Below are positions 1 to 5,547 of a stretch of DNA of 19,008 bases, one piece after another. Below the pieces are notes generated by a model, which saw only the letters and a list, made by a program, of their open reading frames with translations, was not told the DNA's origin and did no database searches. Every line of letters starts with the position of its first letter. The first letter of the stretch is position 1. The position numbers and the translations under genes are program-made. Source of the DNA: CAZDDW01 sp964480695 (GTDB lineage Bacteria > Patescibacteriota > Patescibacteriia > UBA9934 > CAZDDW01); the NCBI GenBank assembly GCA_964480695.1, contig CAYZPO010000017.1, forward strand, positions 1 to 19,008. The letters run 5' to 3'.

Positions 1-874
1 GAATTTGCCAAGTAGTCATGTTGGTGTGAATGTGGTCAGCCAAAGTATCAAGGATTTTGTTGATCCGACCGGGACTGATCAAAGTACGTGCAGAAAAAAC
101 CTCATCTTTGACCGCCATCATTACTTTTTGTTGTCGACGAGCACGAGCAAAGTCTGATCCTTCACCGTTGTTGCCATGGCGTGAACGAACATATTTCAAA
201 GCTGTATCTCCGTCCATGTGTTGCCAACCTTCTTCAAATGAGATTGTTTGTACTAGATAATCATCGGTTGGATATTGGGTGTCAGTGAAAGACTGCTCAA
301 CATAAACATCAACTCCACCTAGATCATCAACCAGATCAGCAAAACCATCAAAATCAATCTTGACCCAATAATGAACATCCTGGCCAATTAAGTTACCAAT
401 GGTTTCAGCTGTGAACTCTGGTCCACTGCCATCTTCAGCCATTTCACCAAAAGCGTTGATGTTATTGATTTTGCGCCACTCGTATCCAGGAACGTACACG
501 GTCAGGTCGCGCGGAATAGACAACATTCCGACTTCATCAGTCGAAGGTCGATAACTAGAAAAGATAATTGTGTCTGTTAATTCCGGACCGTCATGTCCAG
601 CCCCACCAATTCCTAGAGCCAGGAAATTGATCCGATCCTCTTCTTCACCAGCTAGAACTTTGTCCTGCGAAGTGACCAAACGTTTGATTGTGTCAAAAAA
701 GGTCTCATCTTCAGAGTCACCACTGATTGTTATTTGATGTGATAGGGCAGCAGCAGACAAAGCAGAAACGATTAGGACAACCAAAAAAATGCGGCCAAAA
801 AAACTCATTGGCCGACGCTTAGTCGAGTCAGTGTCGTACTTGCGTTTTAAAAAGTCAATGTCGTGTTTGTCCAT
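1..874 (-). CDS. LytR-CpsA-Psr (LCP) family cell-wall polymer ligase, 3' end outside window
   Basis: Translating the minus strand from the ATG at 874 gives 291 codons without a stop, running off the left edge. Residues 1-23 are a charged cytoplasmic tail and about 26-45 one membrane segment (FFGRIFLVVLIVSALSAAAL); the rest is extracellular. LCP hallmarks are visible: LTDTIIFSSYRP (99-110), LSIPRDLTVYVPG (118-130), KINNINAFG (135-143), DDLGGVDVYVE (183-193), and ALKYVRSRH followed by DFARARRQQKVM (225-252). The Arg/Asp residues in these motifs bind the pyrophosphate of the polyprenyl-linked substrate in known LCP enzymes. The family transfers wall polymers such as teichoic acids or capsule from lipid carriers to peptidoglycan or proteins. 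The acceptor here cannot be read from sequence. The gene is divergent from the gene at 997 and has a near-consensus promoter 16 nt before its ATG. No SD is seen. Confidence 0.93.
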   Translation of the reverse strand, partial: MDKHDIDFLKRKYDTDSTKRRPMSFFGRIFLVVLIVSALSAAALSHQITISGDSEDETFFDTIKRLVTSQDKVLAGEEEDRINFLALGIGGAGHDGPELTDTIIFSSYRPSTDEVGMLSIPRDLTVYVPGYEWRKINNINAFGEMAEDGSGPEFTAETIGNLIGQDVHYWVKIDFDGFADLVDDLGGVDVYVEQSFTDTQYPTDDYLVQTISFEEGWQHMDGDTALKYVRSRHGNNGEGSDFARARRQQKVMMAVKDEVFSARTLISPGRINKILDTLADHIHTNMTTWQI

Positions 875-890
875 AGTCAAAGTCTCGGAT

Positions 891-919
891 ATTATAGCTT
901 TCTTTAGCTTATTTGCCAA
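891..919 (-). promoter_or_regulatory. Sigma70-type promoter of the LCP gene
   Basis: On the minus strand TTGGCA (914-919) lies exactly 17 nt before TATAAT (891-896). The expected transcription start is near 884, leaving a 5' leader of about 10 nt before the ATG at 874. This is a match by eye to the -35/-10 consensus, not an experimental site. Confidence 0.72.
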
Positions 920-942
920 GAGGATAATCTAGTCCTAGGGTC

Positions 943-971
943 TTGATTTTTTAGCCAAAATGTGCTATCAT
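943..971 (+). promoter_or_regulatory. Sigma70-type promoter of the gene at 997
   Basis: TTGATT (943-948), a 17-nt spacer, then TATCAT (966-971) preceded by TG-c, an extended -10. The expected start is near 978, so the leader would be about 19 nt with no recognisable SD. The -35 lies only 23 nt from the -35 of the divergent LCP promoter, so the two could compete or share a regulator. Confidence 0.62.
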
Positions 972-996
972 GTGTTCGTTAAATTGAAATATCAAT

Positions 997-2046
997 ATGG
1001 TTAGAAAAACATCAATGGAGGTAGAAGCAATAGAGCCGACCATGACAGGTGCGTCGAGTTCGGATCTTGAAAGAAGTGCTGACTCGTCTTTTGGGTCATT
1101 AGAGAGATTGGCTACAGATAGCATTGATTCCAGTTTTGCCAAAAATCTTGGTTTACCGGTTTTCGAGGGTGAACATACTTTTGATGATTATCAACTTCAT
1201 CTTGGAGACCAGGTTTTAGCTGAAGCGATTGGACAGGAACTGTTTGACTCTTTGAGTGTTAATGAAAAAAGCTCAATGACTCAGGCAGTGCGTGAAATAA
1301 TGCTTAACTCTTCTGAAATCCATACAGACGAAGGGGCTCATAGAGCCCATACTAAGGAGTTGGCCACAATGTCAGATGATGAGTTATTTGATCGTTTTTC
1401 AGAAATCGTTGCCTCAGGGCGAGGGTTGTTGTCTCCAAATCCAGTAGAAACTTTTGGTGAATATCGTCGTCGATTAGGTGAAGGATCATTATCTTATGCA
1501 TTGAGTAAGGATTATCTTGATGATGATTTAGGGCTTGATGATGATTTGGAGATCAGAGAAGGATCAGCTCTAGTTGATCTTATGAGAGAAAGCATTGAAA
1601 AACGTCTTAAAAAAGCACTTCTAGGAGCTAAAAATATTCAAGCAAAAGAGATTATTTCAGGGTTCTTAAAAATGTTGCCACAAATGAAAGATGCAGAGAT
1701 TATTTCTAGATTTGACCAGGCTCTTACTGCATCTCGTAGAAAAAAGGCCTTAGCTTTAGCCAAGGATTTACTTCATGCTGATGATTATGAAGTTTTGGAA
1801 GCATTGGCTAATCGTATGGATTTAGCAGAGGTGTCCCAGTTGCGAGATAAATTAGAGCAGGTTGAAAAAAATAAAGACGAAATGGATACTGTAGAGTTTA
1901 TGGGAGATGATGAGCCTGAGGAACTTGATGTTGAAAGCCTTGAATCAGACACCGGAACAGAGTCAGGTGTTGAGTTAATAGTTCCCCCAAACGTGGTTCA
2001 TCCGGCTACAGATGTAGGGGATAATCGACCACAGCCAGGAGCCTAA
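997..2046 (+). CDS. Acidic soluble hypothetical protein with internal duplication
   Basis: A 349-aa protein with no family I recognise. It has no signal peptide or membrane segment, so it is probably cytoplasmic. Residues 1-50 are Ser/Thr/Asp/Glu-rich and look disordered. Residues about 61-140 and 152-245 resemble each other: each begins TF-(D/G)-(D/E)-Y-x3-LG (61-70 and 152-161) and ends in a helix of the type (S/K)D-x-E-(L/I)-x-x-RF-x-x-(I/A) (near 126-137 and 231-242). A charged, probably helical or coiled-coil stretch (245-297) follows, then an acidic tail (300-349). ATG 997 fits the promoter at 943-971; ATG 1015 is an alternative. It appears to be monocistronic, with a terminator-like hairpin 32 nt after the stop. 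The function is unknown. Confidence 0.8.
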   Translation: MVRKTSMEVEAIEPTMTGASSSDLERSADSSFGSLERLATDSIDSSFAKNLGLPVFEGEHTFDDYQLHLGDQVLAEAIGQELFDSLSVNEKSSMTQAVREIMLNSSEIHTDEGAHRAHTKELATMSDDELFDRFSEIVASGRGLLSPNPVETFGEYRRRLGEGSLSYALSKDYLDDDLGLDDDLEIREGSALVDLMRESIEKRLKKALLGAKNIQAKEIISGFLKMLPQMKDAEIISRFDQALTASRRKKALALAKDLLHADDYEVLEALANRMDLAEVSQLRDKLEQVEKNKDEMDTVEFMGDDEPEELDVESLESDTGTESGVELIVPPNVVHPATDVGDNRPQPGA

Positions 2047-2050
2047 GGGC

Positions 2051-2079
2051 TTGACAAAGTTTAAATATATTGCTAGGGT
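2051..2079 (+). promoter_or_regulatory. Promoter of the GC-rich cassette gene
   Basis: Consensus TTGACA (2051-2056), a 17-nt AT-rich spacer, then TGC-TAGGGT with the -10 at 2074-2079. The -10 keeps the key TA...T positions and has an extended TG. The start is predicted near 2086, which lies inside the left arm of the hairpin at 2079-2107. Confidence 0.6.
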
Positions 2080-2116
2080 GACTAGCCGTGAGTTTTGCGG
2101 CTGGTCATTTGTTTTT
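2079..2116 (+). terminator. Hairpin plus T-tract: intrinsic terminator of the upstream gene, or leader attenuator
   Basis: TGACTAGCCG (2079-2088) pairs with CGGCTGGTCA (2098-2107) over 10 bp with one G-U. The loop is 9 nt and TTTGTTTTT (2108-2116) follows. The hairpin begins 32 nt after the stop of the 997 gene, so read-through RNA would form it. RNA starting at the predicted +1 near 2086 would lack most of the left arm and escape it. Confidence 0.6.
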
Positions 2117-2126
2117 GGGGGTGATT

Positions 2127-2130
2127 GGAG
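2127..2130 (+). promoter_or_regulatory. Shine-Dalgarno that decides the start at 2139
   Basis: GGAG lies 8 nt before the ATG at 2139. It is the only convincingly placed SD I see ahead of any gene in the window. It favours ATG 2139 over the in-frame GTG at 2088, whose first codons would lie inside the terminator-like hairpin. Confidence 0.6.
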
Positions 2131-2138
2131 TTAGAACG

Positions 2139-2612
2139 ATGTCGGCTTCATTGAGAAGAGTCAGATCTGACCTGATGTCTGGGACACATGGCCCAGAGCG
2201 GGCTCAGCTGTTCATGGCAATCCAGCTCGATTACATGGCCTTCCTGCGTGAGCATGATTCGATCCTGGACAGTAATCCGGAGCTACGGCAGGAGTTCGAG
2301 AAACGCTTTGGTGAGTCGTCAGGTTCGTCTCACCTGGAGCGAGCCTTGGCCATCTGGGGCCTGATCCTACTCGAGGACCTACCTTTGATCACCAAGCGGG
2401 CAGCCCAGAACGCTGTGGCCTTGCCTAGTGACCTGAATACGGTCAGGCGTGTCGACGAGCATCATTGGTATGTGGCGGACAAACAGGCTTACCTGGCTTT
2501 CCGGATCGCTGCCTACCTCATCCGTCACCGTGGCCGGCGCGACTACTTCCGACAGCGGTTCGGAATGCTCTACCGCATGATCAACGAACAGCGCAAGTTG
2601 GAAGCGCACTAG
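2139..2612 (+). CDS. GC-rich orphan hypothetical protein, probable acquired cassette gene
   Basis: A 157-aa protein that I do not recognise. It is predicted mostly helical, rich in Arg/Leu/Glu, with a basic N terminus (SLRRVRSDL) and a basic C-terminal third (IRHRGRRDYFRQRFG near 126-140). It has no signal peptide, and the Leu-rich stretch 71-83 is too short and polar for a confident membrane helix. Hand counts of 60-nt samples give 53% GC (2221-2280) and 63% (2521-2580), against 32% in the preceding gene (1621-1680) and 40% in lepB (2821-2880). CTG/CTC/CGG-type codons replace the TTG/CTT/CGT seen next door. It has its own promoter, SD and GC-rich terminator. These features suggest recent acquisition or a distinct gene class; the function is unknown. 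An in-frame GTG at 2088 would give 174 aa. Confidence 0.7.
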   Translation: MSASLRRVRSDLMSGTHGPERAQLFMAIQLDYMAFLREHDSILDSNPELRQEFEKRFGESSGSSHLERALAIWGLILLEDLPLITKRAAQNAVALPSDLNTVRRVDEHHWYVADKQAYLAFRIAAYLIRHRGRRDYFRQRFGMLYRMINEQRKLEAH

Positions 2613-2644
2613 CGCCTCACGCGCGGCGCCCCTACACAAACTCG

Positions 2645-2676
2645 CAGACGCCCCCCCTGGGCGTCTGTTCTCGTTT
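2645..2676 (+). terminator. GC-rich intrinsic terminator of the cassette gene
   Basis: CAGACGCCC (2645-2653) pairs perfectly with GGGCGTCTG (2659-2667) around a 5-nt loop, followed by TTCTCGTTT. The tail is a weak U-tract but the stem is strong. It lies 32 nt after the stop at 2612 and isolates the cassette from lepB. Confidence 0.75.
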
Positions 2677-2699
2677 AAATGCCCTTTACCCACGACCCC

Positions 2700-2727
2700 T
2701 TGAATAATCTGAAATTTGTGATAGAAT
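2700..2727 (+). promoter_or_regulatory. Promoter of the lepB-hisS operon
   Basis: TTGAAT (2700-2705), a 16-nt spacer, then TGA-TAGAAT (-10 at 2722-2727, extended -10). The predicted start is near 2734, leaving a leader of about 17 nt. The GGGAG at 2728-2732 would lie upstream of that start, so it probably does not act as an SD. Confidence 0.6.
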
Positions 2728-2750
2728 GGGAGTAACTTTATCGTTTGATT

Positions 2751-3359
2751 ATGTTTAAATTTGAGCGAGATTTAGATACATTTTGGCATCGCAAGCTTGG
2801 TCCTACTTTAGGTGCCATAGCTTTGTTTATCCTAGAGGTGGTTCAGATCGTGATTATTTCTGCTGCTATTATCATCCCGATCCGTTATTTTCTGATCCAG
2901 CCGTTCTATGTTAAAGGAGCCTCAATGGAACCAAACTATTACGATCATGAATATCTGATCATTGATGAGATTAGTTATCGCTTCCGTGAAGTGGAACGAG
3001 GCGAGATTGTAGTTTTCCGTTATCCGATTGACCCAAGCCAGTTTTTCATTAAGCGAGTTGTCGGTCTTCCAGGAGAAACAGTCGAGGTTTCAGAAGGCAA
3101 GGTCACGATTTATAATTATGACAATCCGGCAGGTATTGTACTTGAAGAAGAATATCTTGATTTAGAACCAACTTATGGAAAAAAGAAAACCGTTCTTAAT
3201 GAGGATGAATATTTTGTCCTTGGAGATAATCGCGATGAGAGCCTAGACTCTCGTCGTTTTGGTCCGATTCGTGAGTCTGACGTTGTTGGACGGGTTTGGA
3301 TAAGAGGCCTACCTCTTTCACGAGTTGGAGTTTTTGATTTACCTGAATATAATCTTTAA
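2751..3359 (+). CDS. lepB: Signal peptidase I
   Basis: A 202-aa type I signal peptidase (peptidase family S26), which removes signal peptides from exported proteins at the outer face of the membrane. One N-terminal membrane segment spans about residues 20-47. The nucleophile is Ser58 in VKGASMEPN and the general-base lysine is Lys101 in FFIKRVVGLPGE. The conserved box GDNRDESLDSRRFGP sits at 158-172. The length is normal for a minimal single-TM enzyme. ATG 2751 is chosen over the in-frame TTG 2745 because it is the stronger start codon and keeps a usable leader. It is followed after 3 nt by hisS, so the two are probably co-transcribed. It is the likely processing enzyme for the AxA-type signal peptides of the two pilin-headed proteins downstream; that is an inference from function, not from linkage. 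Confidence 0.96.
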   Translation: MFKFERDLDTFWHRKLGPTLGAIALFILEVVQIVIISAAIIIPIRYFLIQPFYVKGASMEPNYYDHEYLIIDEISYRFREVERGEIVVFRYPIDPSQFFIKRVVGLPGETVEVSEGKVTIYNYDNPAGIVLEEEYLDLEPTYGKKKTVLNEDEYFVLGDNRDESLDSRRFGPIRESDVVGRVWIRGLPLSRVGVFDLPEYNL

Positions 3360-3362
3360 TCT

Positions 3363-4736
3363 ATGCCCCCAAAGAAAAGCACAGCTGTAAAGAAGAGCAC
3401 AGCCAAAACCAAAGCGAAAAAGAATGATAAGGAGGAAAAGCCAAAGCGTCGAGTTAAGACCCCGGAGTTGTTGCGAGGTTTCCGAGATATCCTACCTGAC
3501 GACCAGTCGTACTGGGAACATTTGCGTGAACGGGTTAAGCATTTTGCCCAGGCTTACAGTTTTCAACGTATGAATACGCCGATTGTTGAAGATAAGGATC
3601 TATTTATTCGTACAGTAGGGAAGCAGACCGATATTATTGAAAAAGAGATGTACGCTTTTGAGGCGCCAGGAGGGGAGAAAATTGCTCTTCGACCTGAAAT
3701 GACTGCTTCTTTTGCACGGGCCTATATTAATCATGGGATGTTGAATTTACCGCAGCCAGTGAAGTTGTGGGACATGGGTCCGTTGTTCCGTCATGATCGT
3801 CCGCAGGCTGGTCGTTATCGTCAGTTTCATCAGTTCAATTTTGAAGCCTTCGGTTCTGAAGAACCAATTATTGAAGCACAGATGATGGTTATGTTGCATT
3901 CATTGTATAAAGATCTGGGACTTGATGTTGTTATGCAGGTTAACTCAATTGGTACGGCTGACACACGACAGGAATATAAAGTTGAATTAGTAGCTTACTA
4001 TCGATCAAAAAGAAATCAGATCTGTGAAGATTGTAAACGTCGTTTGCAAAAAAACCCATTGCGTTTGTTGGATTGTAAAGCTGATGAGTGTCAAGAAATA
4101 AAAGCTGATGCACCACAAATCGTGGATTGGCTGGATGAAAACTCAAAGAACCACTTCATGCATGTGTTGGAATTTTTGGATGAAGCTGAGGTACCGTATC
4201 AATTAAATTCACAATTAGTACGTGGCCTGGATTATTATAATCGTACAGTGTTTGAAATCTATTTGGTTGATGAAGATGAGGACCGGGCACAAAGTGCTTT
4301 GGGGGGTGGTGGACGTTATGATGGTTTAGTTGAACTTTTAGGTGGTCGGGAGGGAACTCCAGGATGTGGTTTTGCCATGGGAATGGAACGAACAGTAATT
4401 GCTATGCGTGAGGCTGGGGTTGAGGTTCCTGATCTGCAACAGGCTGATGTTTTCTTTGCTCAGCTTGGAGACGCGGCTCGTCGTCGTGGGCTTAAGATGT
4501 TTGAAGAGTTCCGTAAGGCTGGAATTAAGATTACTGAGGCTTTTGGTAAAGGTGCCCTTAAGACGCAACTTGACCTGGCTAATAAGCTGGGAGTAAAGTT
4601 TACTCTAATTTTAGGTCAAAAAGAGGTTTTGGACGACACGATTATTATCCGTGATATGGAATCTGGATCTCAGGAGATCATTGATGCTAAAAAGATATTA
4701 AATATTCTGGAAAAGAAGCTAACAGAAAGGGCTTGA
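3363..4736 (+). CDS. hisS: Histidyl-tRNA synthetase with Lys-rich N-terminal extension
   Basis: A 457-aa class II aminoacyl-tRNA synthetase that charges tRNA-His. The core starts near residue 34 (PELLRGFRDILPDD). Motif 2 lies in LWDMGPLFRHDRPQAGRYRQ (135-154). The histidine motifs are LVRGLDYYNRTVFEIY (285-300) and ALGGGGRYDGL (312-322), and motif 3 is GFAMGMERT (336-344). A four-Cys cluster, CEDC (221-224) and C238/C243, sits in the insertion domain and could bind zinc. The C-terminal anticodon-binding domain runs from about 361 to the end. Residues 1-33 are an unusual Lys/Ala/Thr-rich tail ahead of the core, with no better start codon after it. The start lies 3 nt after lepB without an SD, suggesting translational coupling. 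The TGA stop overlaps the -35 of the rpsU promoter. Confidence 0.96.
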   Translation: MPPKKSTAVKKSTAKTKAKKNDKEEKPKRRVKTPELLRGFRDILPDDQSYWEHLRERVKHFAQAYSFQRMNTPIVEDKDLFIRTVGKQTDIIEKEMYAFEAPGGEKIALRPEMTASFARAYINHGMLNLPQPVKLWDMGPLFRHDRPQAGRYRQFHQFNFEAFGSEEPIIEAQMMVMLHSLYKDLGLDVVMQVNSIGTADTRQEYKVELVAYYRSKRNQICEDCKRRLQKNPLRLLDCKADECQEIKADAPQIVDWLDENSKNHFMHVLEFLDEAEVPYQLNSQLVRGLDYYNRTVFEIYLVDEDEDRAQSALGGGGRYDGLVELLGGREGTPGCGFAMGMERTVIAMREAGVEVPDLQQADVFFAQLGDAARRRGLKMFEEFRKAGIKITEAFGKGALKTQLDLANKLGVKFTLILGQKEVLDDTIIIRDMESGSQEIIDAKKILNILEKKLTERA

Positions 4737-4761
4737 CGCCTTTCTGGTTTTAGGCTAAACT
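4733..4761 (+). promoter_or_regulatory. rpsU-yqeY promoter overlapping the hisS stop
   Basis: TTGACG (4733-4738, containing the hisS TGA), a 17-nt spacer, then TAAACT (4756-4761). The predicted start near 4768 leaves only 2-3 nt before the rpsU ATG at 4771, so the mRNA would be essentially leaderless. Confidence 0.65.
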
Positions 4762-4770
4762 CTGGACACT

Positions 4771-5016
4771 ATGGCTGAAGTTAAACGAAAAAAAGGAGAA
4801 AGTTTTGAAAGTCTACTGCGACGTTTTAACCGACGTATTCAGCAGGGTGGACGCATTCTTCAGGCTCGAAAAATTCGCTTTCATGAGTCAAAAAAGAGTA
4901 AGAATGCCAATAAAGCCTCTGCTTTGCGTCGCCTTCAGATTTCTGCCAAGCGCGACTATTTAGAGCGCATTGGTCAGCTTCCTGAGGACACTCGCCGAGG
5001 TAAACGACGACGATAA
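4771..5016 (+). CDS. rpsU: 30S ribosomal protein bS21
   Basis: An 81-aa strongly basic protein with the bS21 signature: KKGESFESLLRRFNRRIQQ (7-25) followed by GRILQARKIRFHE (27-39) and the basic SALRR stretch near 50. bS21 sits on the 30S platform next to the anti-SD end of 16S rRNA and affects initiation. The C-terminal tail after SALRR is longer than in the E. coli protein and ends RRGKRRR. It is followed after 3 nt by yqeY, a common bacterial pairing. There is no SD, and its promoter predicts an almost leaderless message. Confidence 0.95.
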   Translation: MAEVKRKKGESFESLLRRFNRRIQQGGRILQARKIRFHESKKSKNANKASALRRLQISAKRDYLERIGQLPEDTRRGKRRR

Positions 5017-5019
5017 ACT

Positions 5020-5463
5020 ATGTCTTTGCTTGAGACAATTGATAATGATCTCAAAGCAGCTTTGAAAGAGCGCAATGAGCAGGCGGTTTCCACCTTGCGG
5101 ATGTTGTCCGCTGCTTTGAAGAATAAAAAGATTGATTTACGTCAGGATCTGAAAGAGTCGGATGTGGTTGCTGTGATCAAGACTCAGGTTAAACAACTCA
5201 AGGATTCACTGGCTTCGTTTGAAAAAGGTGATCGGGCAGATCTGGCTGAAAAGGCAAAAGCAGAGCTTGAGATTTTACAAAAATATATGCCGAAGGGCAT
5301 GAGTTCTGAAGAGCTTGAAAATTTGGTCAAAAGTGTGATTGAAGAAACTGGAGCCGCTGGTAAGGGTGATATGGGTAAAGTCATGGGCGCAGTTATGGGA
5401 AAAGTTGCTGGCAAAGCTGATGGAGGAGACGTCAAACAGATGGTTGAAAAATTGCTGAGTTAA
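5020..5463 (+). CDS. yqeY: GatB/YqeY domain protein
   Basis: A 147-aa full-length YqeY family protein. Helical N-terminal part: LLETIDNDLKAALKERNE, then STLRMLSAALKNKKID (24-39). Typical C-terminal YqeY domain: ILQKYMPKGMSSEEL (84-98), then GDMGKVMGAVMGKVAGKADG (115-134) and a short end helix. The family shares the tRNA-binding C-terminal module of the GatB subunit of Glu/Asp-tRNA amidotransferase. The stand-alone protein is thought to act on tRNA, but its exact reaction is unsettled. It is co-transcribed with rpsU and followed by a clear terminator. Confidence 0.94.
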   Translation: MSLLETIDNDLKAALKERNEQAVSTLRMLSAALKNKKIDLRQDLKESDVVAVIKTQVKQLKDSLASFEKGDRADLAEKAKAELEILQKYMPKGMSSEELENLVKSVIEETGAAGKGDMGKVMGAVMGKVAGKADGGDVKQMVEKLLS

Positions 5464-5471
5464 AAGTTTTG

Positions 5472-5506
5472 AAAAAGCCAAATGTATCCACATGGGCTTT
5501 TTTCTT
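5472..5506 (+). terminator. Intrinsic terminator of the housekeeping operon
   Basis: AAAAAGCC (5472-5479) pairs with GGCTTTTT (5495-5502). An inner ATGT/ACAT pairing (5482-5485 with 5490-5493) leaves a 4-nt loop. The T-rich tail TCTTATTTT follows. It starts 8 nt after the yqeY stop. The A-rich left arm means it could also terminate transcription from the right. Confidence 0.82.
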
Positions 5507-5515
5507 ATTTTAAGG

Positions 5516-5521
5516 TACAAT
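5516..5521 (+). promoter_or_regulatory. Candidate -10 element of the surface-protein operon
   Basis: TACAAT matches the -10 consensus closely and lies 26 nt before the ATG at 5548, just after the terminator. At 16-18 nt upstream I find only a poor -35, inside the terminator right arm. It is therefore a weak or activator-dependent candidate. Confidence 0.4.
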
Positions 5522-5547
5522 AAGCCCAGTAAAGCTAAAGCTTTTGC

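Noticed and set aside
951..1142. Minus-strand 63-aa ORF over the divergent promoter region.
   Set aside because: It overlaps the promoter and the start of a longer, better supported gene on the other strand.
2088..2138. In-frame GTG start at 2088, giving a 174-aa cassette protein.
   Set aside because: Its first codons lie inside the terminator-like hairpin and T-tract. The ATG at 2139 has a well-placed GGAG. A leaderless start at 2088 cannot be fully excluded, since the predicted +1 is nearby.
2745..2750. TTG start for lepB two codons before the ATG.
   Set aside because: ATG 2751 is the stronger codon and no SD supports TTG.
3429..3436. Perfect AAGGAGG inside hisS.
   Set aside because: No start codon follows at a usable distance. 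It arises from Lys-Glu-Glu codons in the basic tail.
4734..4736. TGA read as an amino acid, as in Gracilibacteria/Absconditabacteria.
   Set aside because: HisRS ends at the expected length at this TGA, and the read-through would overlap rpsU.
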